A program made the translations under genes and the position numbers. From Ignavibacteria bacterium (GTDB lineage: Bacteria > Bacteroidota > Ignavibacteria > Tepidaquicellales > OLB5), in assembly GCA_030835025.1 (NCBI GenBank), contig JAUQWS010000024.1, forward strand, positions 1-64,000: 64,000 nucleotides of DNA, given 5' to 3'. Of this stretch, positions 42,132 through 51,127 are shown piece after piece. The notes below the pieces were generated by a model. It did no database searches, was not told where the DNA came from, and saw only the letters and a program-made list of their open reading frames with translations. How positions within the stretch are numbered: the stretch's first letter is position 1; every line of letters begins with the position of its first letter.

Positions 42132-42139
42132 CAAATATA
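42132..42139 (-). promoter_or_regulatory. Predicted -7 box of mlaE
   Basis: On the minus strand TATATTTG, 15 bases before ATG 42116. The upstream TTTG is only 16 bases away, so the -33 match is imperfect. It implies a very short leader. Confidence 0.45.
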
Positions 42140-42239
42140 GTGTAGTATATCAATTCAAATATCATAGCCTTTAGTTTGCACAGTTATCACATCTATCATT
42201 TGCTTTTTGTTGTTTTTTTGTTAAAATTGAATTAAAGCA

Positions 42240-42270
42240 TTGCAAGAATTGAAAATTCTTTTTAGATTAG
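42240..42270 (+). promoter_or_regulatory. Possible promoter of the subtilase gene
   Basis: TTG (42240-42242), 20 bases, TAGATTAG (42263-42270). Spacing fits the local pattern but the box has only a partial match. Confidence 0.3.
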
Positions 42271-42310
42271 ACAATTAATTCGAGAAGTTTTCAACATTTT
42301 AAATCAGAAA

Positions 42311-45145
42311 ATGAAAAAGCTATTCATACTGATTCTATGCCCTCTTTGTTTATCATTGCTTAGTTTTAGAGACAATCAGGAGTTTAAGTATAGAAAAATA
42401 AATGACCGGGTAATAATGCGAACAACCGACGGTGCCAAATACCAGGTGGGCATTATTAACATTAAATTCAGAGCAGAGAACAATTCATACAGTGCTTTCA
42501 CAACAGGTAAGACATCAATCGATAATATTCTGAACCAATACGAGGTTTACAGTGTATTTAAGCCATATCCGCTGAAGGAGAATCTCAGTAAGAGACTTCC
42601 CGGTGATGAGGATCTGAACAAATTCTTCAGGATCAAGTACCGCGGAAAAATAGATCCTTCAGAACTGGCAGCAGAGGTTTTTGCTGAGAATAAAGATCTG
42701 CTTGAGTGGGCTGAGCCTGAGTTTGTATATGAATCAGAATTTATACCTAACGATCCGCAGGTCGGCGCACAATATCACATAGGAAAGATCAATTGTTACC
42801 AGGCTTGGGATCTGTCGCAGGGAGATACTTCAATATACATCGGAATAGTTGACAGCGGCAGTGATCTGGATCATCCGGACCTTGCTGCAAATATCAGGTA
42901 TAATTATGCTGACCCGGTAAACGGAATAGATGATGATGCAAACGGTTTTGTTGATGACTTCAAAGGATGGGATTTTTTCTATTATGATAATGATCCCAAC
43001 ATACTCGGCGGAAGTGATCACGGTTCGCATGTTTCAGGATGTGCTTCACAGGTTACCAATAACAATGTCCACGGTTCAGGTTCGGGTTTCAAGACAAAAC
43101 TGAGGATCACAAAACATGCTCCTGACTATCCGGATAATCTGATTTACAATTCAAATGACGGAATAGTTTACCAGTACCAGAACGGTGCAAAAGTCATTAA
43201 TTGCAGTTTCGGCAGCCCTTCATTCAGCAGCGCTACACAAAACATTGTTAATAATGCATGGAATGCAGGATCGGTTATTTGCGGTTCTGCCGGAAACGAT
43301 AATCAGAATGCTCCAAGATATCCCGGTTCATATGATAACGTAGTTTCTGTTGCCGCATCTAATTCCGGCGACTTAAGAGCATCTTTCTCAAATTATCATT
43401 CTACTGTTGATGTAATAGCACCCGGTGATGCTATCTTAAGCACAGTTTGGGATAACAATTATGCAGTTTTCAGCGGAACATCGATGTCGACACCAATTAC
43501 CTGCGGTGTTATCGGGTTGATAAGAGCCAAGTATCCTTCATGGACGCCGACTCAGGTTGTTGACAGGCTTAAACTTGGCGTAGATAGTATTTACCATCTT
43601 AATCCGGGTTTTATCGGAATGCTGGGTACCGGCCGAGTAAATGCATTCAAGTGCGTATCTGATAACCCGATAATCTCGCTTGTTTCCAACTCCGCAAGTG
43701 ACTCGCTTTACGGAAACAATGACAGGGTTTTTGATATAAACGAAACTGTCACATTTACGGTTACGTATAAGAATATATGGCTTGGCGGGAATAATATATC
43801 TTTGAGACTGATTTCTTCGGATCCTGATATAGAGATCGTGCAGGATTCTGTTTACGTAGGGAACCTTGCAGCTTACACTACTTATTCCACAACACCTGCA
43901 GCAACTTTCAGAGTTAGAGCGAAAACTACATGTCCATTTGATAAAGTAATTGCATTTTCGTTAAGGACTTCGGTTAATGCTTTCCATGATAACGCAACTA
44001 CGAATTTCAATGTTACATTCCGCCAGGGCTGGGCAAATCATACAGTGAACAATATGAAGCTTTCGCTGACCAAAGATGGCGCAGTCGGGAAGAAATCCCA
44101 GTCATATGGCAACGGGCTAACAATACCCGGTTACACGGGAGCTCAGCTGCTTGAAAGCGGATTAATGATAGGTGTAAGCAATACTAAAGTATCGGATGTT
44201 TGCAGAAGAGGTACGGCTCCCGCCAATGTTTCGGATACGGATTTCACCGCACTTAAGTCTTATGAGATGTTCACGCCCGGAACATTTTCAAACCAGGATG
44301 GGAAAGGTTATTTCAACGATGACGGAGCAGGATCGAATAAGATAGGAGTTACAGTGCGCTCGGAAAGTTTTGCATGGACAAGTTCTCCGGATGCGGACTA
44401 TATAATACTGAGATATACTATCAAGAATACCAGCGGAGGCAGCATTTCGAACATGTTTGCTGCAATATATGCATATTATACTCCCAATTCTCAGACAGTG
44501 AACAATGTCACTGCCCTTGATACTTTAGGAAAATTGGGATATACTTATAATTCGGGAACGAGCAATCCATATTTAGGAGTCAGCCTGCTTTCGGGCCAAA
44601 CTCTTAATTTCAAGGCCATAAACGCAGCTGAAGTTCTGACCGGATTTACGACTGCGGAAAAATGGAGCGCGATGAGCGGCGGCATTGTAAACGGATCATT
44701 GGGCCCGGGACTTAACTGCTTTGTCATTTCAGCCGGTCCTATGAACCTGAACAATAATGATTCGGTTGTTGTAGGTTATGCAGTTGTAAAAGGAAATGAC
44801 CTTGCTGAGTTGAAAACGAATTCCAATACAGCAAGGAACAGGTTTGGTGTGATCGGAATACAGCAGATATCAAATCTGATTCCTGATAAGTTTGCTTTGT
44901 ATCAGAATTATCCGAATCCGTTCAATCCATCAACCACAATAAGGTTTGATGTTGCTTCATTTGACAGGATAAGCATAAGAGTATACGATCTAATCGGCAG
45001 GGAAGTTGCTCATTATAACCGCGAACTTCAGCCGGGAGAGTACAAATATGATTTTGAAGGCACAAATCTTGCCAGCGGGATTTATTTCTACAGGCTGGAG
45101 TCTTCATTTTTCAGTGATGTAAAAAAGATGATTTTAATTAAATAA
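42311..45145 (+). CDS. Secreted subtilisin-like serine protease (S8) with T9SS sorting domain
   Basis: A 944-residue exported protease. Signal peptide (about 1-19), a pro-region, then the S8 domain with Asp181 (IVDSGSDLDHPD), His237 (SDHGSHVSG) and Ser391 (FSGTSMSTP). A beta-rich middle part (about 460-850) follows. The C-terminus (about 860-944) has YQNYPNPFNPSTTIRF, LASGIYFYRLE and KKMILIK, the type A sorting domain recognised by the type IX secretion system, so the protease should reach the outside or the surface. It may mature itself or neighbouring T9SS cargo; that is inference. Confidence 0.94.
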   Translation: MKKLFILILCPLCLSLLSFRDNQEFKYRKINDRVIMRTTDGAKYQVGIINIKFRAENNSYSAFTTGKTSIDNILNQYEVYSVFKPYPLKENLSKRLPGDEDLNKFFRIKYRGKIDPSELAAEVFAENKDLLEWAEPEFVYESEFIPNDPQVGAQYHIGKINCYQAWDLSQGDTSIYIGIVDSGSDLDHPDLAANIRYNYADPVNGIDDDANGFVDDFKGWDFFYYDNDPNILGGSDHGSHVSGCASQVTNNNVHGSGSGFKTKLRITKHAPDYPDNLIYNSNDGIVYQYQNGAKVINCSFGSPSFSSATQNIVNNAWNAGSVICGSAGNDNQNAPRYPGSYDNVVSVAASNSGDLRASFSNYHSTVDVIAPGDAILSTVWDNNYAVFSGTSMSTPITCGVIGLIRAKYPSWTPTQVVDRLKLGVDSIYHLNPGFIGMLGTGRVNAFKCVSDNPIISLVSNSASDSLYGNNDRVFDINETVTFTVTYKNIWLGGNNISLRLISSDPDIEIVQDSVYVGNLAAYTTYSTTPAATFRVRAKTTCPFDKVIAFSLRTSVNAFHDNATTNFNVTFRQGWANHTVNNMKLSLTKDGAVGKKSQSYGNGLTIPGYTGAQLLESGLMIGVSNTKVSDVCRRGTAPANVSDTDFTALKSYEMFTPGTFSNQDGKGYFNDDGAGSNKIGVTVRSESFAWTSSPDADYIILRYTIKNTSGGSISNMFAAIYAYYTPNSQTVNNVTALDTLGKLGYTYNSGTSNPYLGVSLLSGQTLNFKAINAAEVLTGFTTAEKWSAMSGGIVNGSLGPGLNCFVISAGPMNLNNNDSVVVGYAVVKGNDLAELKTNSNTARNRFGVIGIQQISNLIPDKFALYQNYPNPFNPSTTIRFDVASFDRISIRVYDLIGREVAHYNRELQPGEYKYDFEGTNLASGIYFYRLESSFFSDVKKMILIK

Positions 45146-45176
45146 CAAACATATTTTCAAACTAAATTTCAAAGAA

Positions 45177-46979
45177 ATGAAAACAAAACTCTACATTTCA
45201 ATTGTTGTGCTTCTTGCTTTGAATATTTCGATACTGGGAGGGGATCATAAGAGGATCAACAAACTGGAAAGGCAGATGGATGCAAGTACGGTGGTGAAAA
45301 TGATACCGTACAACATAAGTCCTCAGTCATTGGTATTTCTGCCTATCCAGCTTGCCGACGGTTTCGAAACCGACAGTTTGTCAATAGGACCGGAAATAGC
45401 AACAAGTATCTCGGGTTTCTATGATTACAAGACAAACGGCGAATCAAACAAGTACATTCAGGTAAATCCTTCAAACCCGCTTGAAATTCAAATAGTTGAT
45501 GTACAGGCTGATTCTACCGATCCGGCAGGTGCAACAACCAGAAGAACAAAGTGGGCGTTTTCAAGTGATGGCGGCGTAACATGGGAGCCAAATATTAATG
45601 TTCCTGATATCAGGTCCGGTTTTGGTGTACTTGATTTACGTAATGGCGCAGGAGTAATTGCAAATCACAGTACATCTGTTGCAGGTCAGTTAAATAATAA
45701 TTTATATGTAGATATAGTGCCCTTGGCAGGTTCTTTCACAGAGTATGGACATCCTTCACCGGCACCGTTCGGAATATGGCCGCAGATAGCAGTCTATAAT
45801 AACGGTAATGTTGGTATGCTTGGAAGAAGAAACGTGAGCGGAAACGGACTGGAGACTCTATACTATAGCTTCTGGAATGGAACTACATTGAGCGCATGGT
45901 CTCCTGTTTACTTCACAGGTAACACCTGGCAGGGTACTGTCGGAAGCAATATGAGATTCCATCTTGCAACCAACGGTGCAGGCAGAGTAACTATGATCAT
46001 TGCTCCTGTTTTGGCTGATGATACTCTGTTTAACAGCAAGGTTTATGCCAGAACATCTACTGATAATGGTGCTAATTGGGGACCGCTTACAACTATATTC
46101 AGACCTTACGGATTAAATGGCGGTGCTGATACAGTTGCGGGTGCCGGCGGTTCAGGCTTTACCTACAAGAGAAATTCCAACAGGTGGGTGTATGTAACGC
46201 CAATTACCACTGATAATCTATATGAGCATGGAAGACTATTAGCTATTCGGGATGACGGTGATACATCAATAATTGCGACAGCGTCTCAAGTAGGTGCTAC
46301 CACAACTTATAATCAGGCAATGTCATTTGTATTTAATTTGGATTTCCCGTCTTTAGGGTGGTCTGCTGACGGCAGTACTTTATATTGCGTATACAGCGTG
46401 ACTATGCCTGATACTTCGCAGGGTTACAATCAGCGTGACTTGTTCTGCAGTTATTCACTGGATGAAGGTGCAAACTGGTCCACTCCGTTAAGGCTGACAA
46501 ATACACCGACAATAGATGAATCCTATCCGTCTGTTTCGGATTGGAACAAGGGCAGCTCTGGAAATCCGTATGAAGTTAATATAGTTTATATGAAAGACCC
46601 CGGTGTTGGACCGACTTCTTTTGGCGGAACAGCTCCGGCATCAAGAAATACGCTTGTTTACAGAAAGCTTACAGCAATTAATATAATCGGGATCAACAAC
46701 AACCAAACTCTGCTCAGGGATTATCACCTTGCACAGAATTTCCCGAATCCGTTTAACCCAACAACGAAGATTGAATACAACCTGATAAAATCAGGACTTG
46801 TAACTCTGAAAGTATTTGATATACTTGGAAGAGAAGTTGCTACATTAGTTAACGAGGTCCAGACAACCGGTGTTAAAGAAGTAGAATTTAATGCAGCAAA
46901 TTTGCCCTCAGGGATCTATTTCTATACCATTAATACAGGTGGCTTTACAGATACCAAGAAAATGATTCTTGTAAAATAG
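45177..46979 (+). CDS. T9SS-secreted Asp-box (BNR) repeat protein, paralogue 1
   Basis: A 600-residue exported protein, first of three tandem relatives. A signal peptide (ISIVVLLALNISILGG) leads to a conserved SGFYDYKTNG segment and three Asp-box motifs (SSDGGVTW near 128, STDNGANW near 293, SLDEGANW near 427), which mark sialidase-type beta-propellers. The C-terminus (about 519-600) is a type A sorting domain (QNFPNPFNPTTKIEY ... KKMILVK). Asp-boxes are structural, and no sialidase catalytic set (Arg triad, RIP) is evident, so a binding or structural role is as likely as an enzyme. No good ribosome site. Confidence 0.85.
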   Translation: MKTKLYISIVVLLALNISILGGDHKRINKLERQMDASTVVKMIPYNISPQSLVFLPIQLADGFETDSLSIGPEIATSISGFYDYKTNGESNKYIQVNPSNPLEIQIVDVQADSTDPAGATTRRTKWAFSSDGGVTWEPNINVPDIRSGFGVLDLRNGAGVIANHSTSVAGQLNNNLYVDIVPLAGSFTEYGHPSPAPFGIWPQIAVYNNGNVGMLGRRNVSGNGLETLYYSFWNGTTLSAWSPVYFTGNTWQGTVGSNMRFHLATNGAGRVTMIIAPVLADDTLFNSKVYARTSTDNGANWGPLTTIFRPYGLNGGADTVAGAGGSGFTYKRNSNRWVYVTPITTDNLYEHGRLLAIRDDGDTSIIATASQVGATTTYNQAMSFVFNLDFPSLGWSADGSTLYCVYSVTMPDTSQGYNQRDLFCSYSLDEGANWSTPLRLTNTPTIDESYPSVSDWNKGSSGNPYEVNIVYMKDPGVGPTSFGGTAPASRNTLVYRKLTAINIIGINNNQTLLRDYHLAQNFPNPFNPTTKIEYNLIKSGLVTLKVFDILGREVATLVNEVQTTGVKEVEFNAANLPSGIYFYTINTGGFTDTKKMILVK

Positions 46980-47017
46980 AGCGAATATTCGTTCTTCAAA
47001 ATGAAAGGGAAACATAA

Positions 47018-48790
47018 ATGAAAAAAATATTAACCGTTGTACTTTTGGCTGCCCTCAATATCTTCGTCTTCGCTGACAGTCATAAGGCGATCAAACTCGA
47101 TAAGTCGCTCGAGGATGGTTCGGCGGTAACAAACGGAGTTCCGGGCAAGATCACGTACGGTAGAACTGTTGCTCTGGATACGTCGAGAAGAGTCCCGGGT
47201 CTTACGAGTTGGTGGGATTATCTTACCAATGGTCAGAACCAAAGAATGGTTGCAGTTTTCGGAGATACCGTTCTTGTTGCAAATTCATATTGCGATTCTG
47301 CTAGGGCGCAAACCTCAAATGGCAGGGTGATATACTACCAGATCAGTTACAATGGCGGAGCAACCTGGGAAGCAGACCCAATACTTGTTCAGGCACAGCC
47401 TTTGGGCGGTGCATATCCTGACATATTTCCTGTATTTGTTTCCGGAAGCAGGACCATGGCAATAACAGGAAGAAATTTCAATCCCGGAAGCAGAGGTTAT
47501 GCTGGCGTTGATGTTCTTCTTGGAGCCGGTTCATTTACAAATACAACAATTCCTGCAGTCGGGTCTGACTATTTTTCATGTTTGCTCAGCTCAACAGAGC
47601 TCGGCGGCACGTACCAGTCGGGTGATTCACTGTTCTTCAGGAAATACAATTACACAAATAACACATTTGGCACACGGCAGATTATTGCTACGCCGACCGC
47701 TGAAATTGATGCAAACGGAAGAAAATGTATCGCTTCATCAAGCAACGGCCAGAATATATTCATAATGTGGTATGTATCAACTGCAGGTGTTGAAAAACTC
47801 GCAGGTAAATTCTCTTCAGATGGCGGAAGTACATGGGGCGCTATGCAGACAGTTATGCCCACTACTTACACAGTCGGCGGAGATGTCACAACTCCCTGGT
47901 TTGGCATGGATGTAACATACAAACCTAACACAAGCACTGTAAGTGCTGCATGGTGTACACAGCCAGATGCCAGTGTGAAGGGATACAAAATACTTTACTG
48001 GTCACCCGGAATTAACGGCGGGAACCCTGTGAAAGTAGCAGACTGGACCAATATGCCCGTGCTCGGAGATACAGCATGGATGTTCAATTCCACTGCGCTT
48101 ATCCAGGTTGGAATGACCTATGTGTCGCATCCAACGCTTGCATATTCGTCCGATGGAACAAGGCTGTTCTGTTCATTTAACTCTGTTCAGAAGGACAGCA
48201 TTGTCTATCCCGATAACAGTGTCTATCTATTTAATGATGTTTACATTTGTTATTCCGATAATGACGGTGCAACATGGTCAACACCTGTAAAACTTGCAAG
48301 CTGCACAGTTGATGGTGACGAAATATATCCCAGTTTATCAAAAACCGGGAACACTCCCGGAAGCGTCGGAATAGTGTATCAGCTTTCGGCATTCCCCGGA
48401 AGCTCAAGCTTCAGCCAGACAACTGCTCCGGTTTCTAAGAACTGGATCATCTACAACAGGGTAGATCCTGTAACAGGAAATTCTTTGCCGATAGGTATAA
48501 ACACTTTATCTACAGAGGTTCCTGATGCTTTCTCATTAAGCCAGAACTATCCGAATCCGTTTAACCCGACTACTAAGATAAAATTTGATGTGAAGTCAGC
48601 AACAAATATCAATATCAAAGTATTCGACGTTACAGGAAGAGAAGTTGCAAAGCTTGTAAATAATGAATTCGTAAAGGCAGGTACTCATGAAGTTACCTTT
48701 GATGCTGCAAGGTTTGCCAGCGGTGTTTATTTCTATACACTTGAAGCAGACAATGTTAAGCTGACGAAGAAAATGATGCTTGTTAAGTAA
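47018..48790 (+). CDS. T9SS-secreted Asp-box repeat protein, paralogue 2
   Basis: A 590-residue relative of the preceding gene. It has a signal peptide (ILTVVLLAALNIFVFA), a WWDYLTNG motif, Asp-boxes SYNGGATW (near 109), SSDGGSTW (near 265) and SDNDGATW (near 412), and a sorting domain from about residue 507 (QNYPNPFNPTTKIKF ... KKMMLVK). Compared with paralogue 1 it has an extra GYAGVDVLLGAGSFTNT region shared with paralogue 3, so 2 and 3 are the closest pair. AAAGGG precedes ATG. A terminator follows. Confidence 0.87.
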   Translation: MKKILTVVLLAALNIFVFADSHKAIKLDKSLEDGSAVTNGVPGKITYGRTVALDTSRRVPGLTSWWDYLTNGQNQRMVAVFGDTVLVANSYCDSARAQTSNGRVIYYQISYNGGATWEADPILVQAQPLGGAYPDIFPVFVSGSRTMAITGRNFNPGSRGYAGVDVLLGAGSFTNTTIPAVGSDYFSCLLSSTELGGTYQSGDSLFFRKYNYTNNTFGTRQIIATPTAEIDANGRKCIASSSNGQNIFIMWYVSTAGVEKLAGKFSSDGGSTWGAMQTVMPTTYTVGGDVTTPWFGMDVTYKPNTSTVSAAWCTQPDASVKGYKILYWSPGINGGNPVKVADWTNMPVLGDTAWMFNSTALIQVGMTYVSHPTLAYSSDGTRLFCSFNSVQKDSIVYPDNSVYLFNDVYICYSDNDGATWSTPVKLASCTVDGDEIYPSLSKTGNTPGSVGIVYQLSAFPGSSSFSQTTAPVSKNWIIYNRVDPVTGNSLPIGINTLSTEVPDAFSLSQNYPNPFNPTTKIKFDVKSATNINIKVFDVTGREVAKLVNNEFVKAGTHEVTFDAARFASGVYFYTLEADNVKLTKKMMLVK

Positions 48791-48808
48791 AATTCAGCAA
48801 TATTATTA

Positions 48809-48842
48809 AAAAGGCAAAGCATTAGCTTTGCCTTTTTTTTTG
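48809..48842 (+). terminator. Rho-independent terminator after paralogue 2
   Basis: Stem AAAGGCAAAGC/GCTTTGCCTTT, loop ATTA, followed by a long T-run. Confidence 0.9.
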
Positions 48843-48934
48843 CCTCTGAATTCGCAGAAATCAACACTATTCACTTAAGTTGACCTCTATTAAATAAGGC
48901 ATATTCATATACTTGCCATATTTTCAAATTATAC

Positions 48935-48965
48935 TTGAATTCAATCAATAATTCAATTATATTTA
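48935..48965 (+). promoter_or_regulatory. Predicted promoter of paralogue 3
   Basis: TTG (48935-48937) of TTGAAT, 20 bases, TATATTTA (48958-48965). The upstream AAATTATAC and overall layout match the promoter at 50913. Confidence 0.6.
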
Positions 48966-49017
48966 TTAATATAAATCGAAAATTTCGTTAATAATAATCT
49001 AAGAAAGGCACCATAGT

Positions 49018-50796
49018 ATGAAAAGACTTATTCTGCTTACTGTCGCTTTGACACTTATAGCGGCTGTGTTTTATAATACTACAGATAGGAGACCGGTAAA
49101 AGTTGATTTCGTGAAAGAAACCGGCACCAACGTAGTCGATTCTAAAGCCCCATCCGGCTACCAGCCCAACTCGGTTCTGGATACACTCGGAACTATCCCG
49201 GGGATGAAAGGGTATTATGACTACCAGACAAACGGTAACAATACCCACAGAATTTGGGTCAAGGGTGATACTGTTATAGCATCAGTTGATCAAACTGATT
49301 CTGCAAACGCTCAGACATCAACTGCAAGAAGGTCTTATTATCAGGTTTCTTACAATAATGGTGCAACCTGGGAAGCTGATGCTATTTTAGTCAGCACAAG
49401 CGGTAACGCTTACCCTGATCTTCAGCCAATGATCCTTTCCGGCAGCAGAACAGTAGTTATGACCGGCAGGCAGTTTGACGGAACCGGTGGAAGGCATGGT
49501 TATACCGGAGTTGACGTGCTTCTCGGAGCAGGTTCGTTTACAAATACTATTGTAGGTAATAGCGGAAGCGATAATTTTGGTATGCCAATAAACGCAAACG
49601 AGCTCGGTTGCGGCTGGCTTGGTGCACTTCCTTCAGATTCGATATTCTTCGGAAAATTCAATATTAACACAAATACTTATTCAGGTGTACAGTTGCTCGC
49701 TTCAAGCGTACCGGCAAGCGCAAGACAGTACACTGCTGCCAACCGCAACCAGAATGTTGCTGTTGCATGGTGGAAATCCGTTGCTCCGACATCACTTGTA
49801 TATAGAGAGTCCAATAATAACGGTACTTCTTTTGGTGCAGAACAGACAATAATAACAGAAGGAACTGTTGTCAACGGAACTGCAATTGCACCATGGTTCA
49901 ATGCAGATATGATATATAAACCGGGCACCACTCAGTTATGCATGGCATTTGGTACTCTTTTGACCGGTAATTTCGGAACAGCAGGCGGTTATAAGCTTAT
50001 GTTCTGGTCACCGGCAGTTAACGGCGGAACTCCGGTTAAAGTTGTTGATTTTGCAAACTATCCTCCGATGGCTGATACTAACATCTGGAATGACAGGCTG
50101 AGAAACGTCCAGGTTGGTATGACTGCAATGTCTCATCCGGGACTTGCTTTCAGTTCAGATGGTTCAAGGCTGTTTGTAGTTTATTCAGGTACTCAGCTTG
50201 ATACAGTAAACAGTACCAATTACAGTGCCGATGGTTCTTATAACTACAATGATATTTATGTACAGTATTCTGATAACAATGGTTCAACATGGAGCGCTCC
50301 GAGAAATCTGACTAATACTGCTACGCAGGATGAAATTTACCCGTCAATTTCTCCGACTGATAATGCACTCACAGTCATTTCGATAACTTACCAGTTATCA
50401 GAGTGCCCCGGCTCGACAAGCTTTACAAATACCACAACTCCGATATGCCCGGTTCACCAGATCTTCAGAAAGTATGATCCGGTAACTGGACTTATCATCG
50501 GTATCCAGAATATTTCAAGCGAGATACCAAGCGGTTACTCTCTGAAACAGAATTTCCCGAATCCGTTCAATCCTGTTACAAAGATCAGGTTTGATCTTCC
50601 AAAATCAGGTAATGTAACACTAAAAGTGTTTAACACTGCCGGACAGTTGGTGAAGATACTTGCTGATAATGAGTTCACAGGTGCGGGAGTCAAAGAGGTC
50701 AGTTTCGAAGGTAACGGACTGGCCAGCGGAGTGTATTTCTATACGCTCTCTGTTGGAGAGTTTAGTGAAACCAAGAAAATGGTTTTGGTAAAATAA
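49018..50796 (+). CDS. T9SS-secreted Asp-box repeat protein, paralogue 3
   Basis: A 592-residue protein close to paralogue 2 throughout: signal-like N-terminus (LILLTVALTLIAAVFY), GYYDYQTNG, Asp-boxes SYNNGATW (near 111), a decayed SNNNGTSF (near 264) and SDNNGSTW (near 417), and a sorting domain from about 509 (QNFPNPFNPVTKIRF ... KKMVLVK). It is a separate transcription unit with its own promoter and terminator. AAGAAAGG is the ribosome site. The role is unknown; having three copies suggests abundant or variable surface proteins. Confidence 0.87.
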   Translation: MKRLILLTVALTLIAAVFYNTTDRRPVKVDFVKETGTNVVDSKAPSGYQPNSVLDTLGTIPGMKGYYDYQTNGNNTHRIWVKGDTVIASVDQTDSANAQTSTARRSYYQVSYNNGATWEADAILVSTSGNAYPDLQPMILSGSRTVVMTGRQFDGTGGRHGYTGVDVLLGAGSFTNTIVGNSGSDNFGMPINANELGCGWLGALPSDSIFFGKFNINTNTYSGVQLLASSVPASARQYTAANRNQNVAVAWWKSVAPTSLVYRESNNNGTSFGAEQTIITEGTVVNGTAIAPWFNADMIYKPGTTQLCMAFGTLLTGNFGTAGGYKLMFWSPAVNGGTPVKVVDFANYPPMADTNIWNDRLRNVQVGMTAMSHPGLAFSSDGSRLFVVYSGTQLDTVNSTNYSADGSYNYNDIYVQYSDNNGSTWSAPRNLTNTATQDEIYPSISPTDNALTVISITYQLSECPGSTSFTNTTTPICPVHQIFRKYDPVTGLIIGIQNISSEIPSGYSLKQNFPNPFNPVTKIRFDLPKSGNVTLKVFNTAGQLVKILADNEFTGAGVKEVSFEGNGLASGVYFYTLSVGEFSETKKMVLVK

Positions 50797-50806
50797 GACA
50801 GTATTT

Positions 50807-50838
50807 AAAGGGACAAAGCAAAAAACTTTGTCCCTTTT
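50807..50838 (+). terminator. Rho-independent terminator after paralogue 3
   Basis: Stem AAAGGGACAAAG/CTTTGTCCCTTT with a CAAAAAA loop and a short T-run. Confidence 0.85.
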
Positions 50839-50912
50839 AGCTTTACCCCACCACACTAATTATATAACGTTTCAAATGCTAAACAATTAATTAATAATTT
50901 CTTAAATTATAC

Positions 50913-50943
50913 TTGACTTCACTTTTTAATTGTATTATATTTC
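50913..50943 (+). promoter_or_regulatory. Predicted promoter of the TonB-receptor unit
   Basis: TTGACT (TTG at 50913-50915), 20 bases, TATATTTC (50936-50943). It leaves an untranslated leader of about 175 bases containing a small CCGG/CCGG hairpin near 51080 and a strong GGAGGT ribosome site. No riboswitch family is recognised in the leader. Confidence 0.6.
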
Positions 50944-51127
50944 GTTTGACTTAGATAAACAGAGAAGTTGGATTTTGATGCTGATGCAGGAAACAATAAG
51001 TTTAGTTTTAAGAGTTATAAAGAAATCAAAATTTAAAAAGGAATTTTTTATTAGATAATTTTTATATTTATGTGATGGTTCCGGGTGCTTACCGGCGCTA
51101 TCCAAAAACAAATCGGAGGTAATATAA

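Noticed and set aside
42117-42134. TTG 42134 as the mlaE start
   Set aside because: The codon is part of a TATATTTG promoter box; ATG 42116 keeps all conserved sequence.
45177-50796. Calling the three Asp-box proteins sialidases
   Set aside because: Asp-boxes are structural and occur in many propellers; no arginine triad, RIP motif or catalytic Tyr/Glu pair was recognised.
51000-51127. Riboswitch in the TonB-receptor leader
   Set aside because: The leader is long, but only a small CCGG hairpin is visible and no known aptamer motif (for example a cobalamin box) was found.
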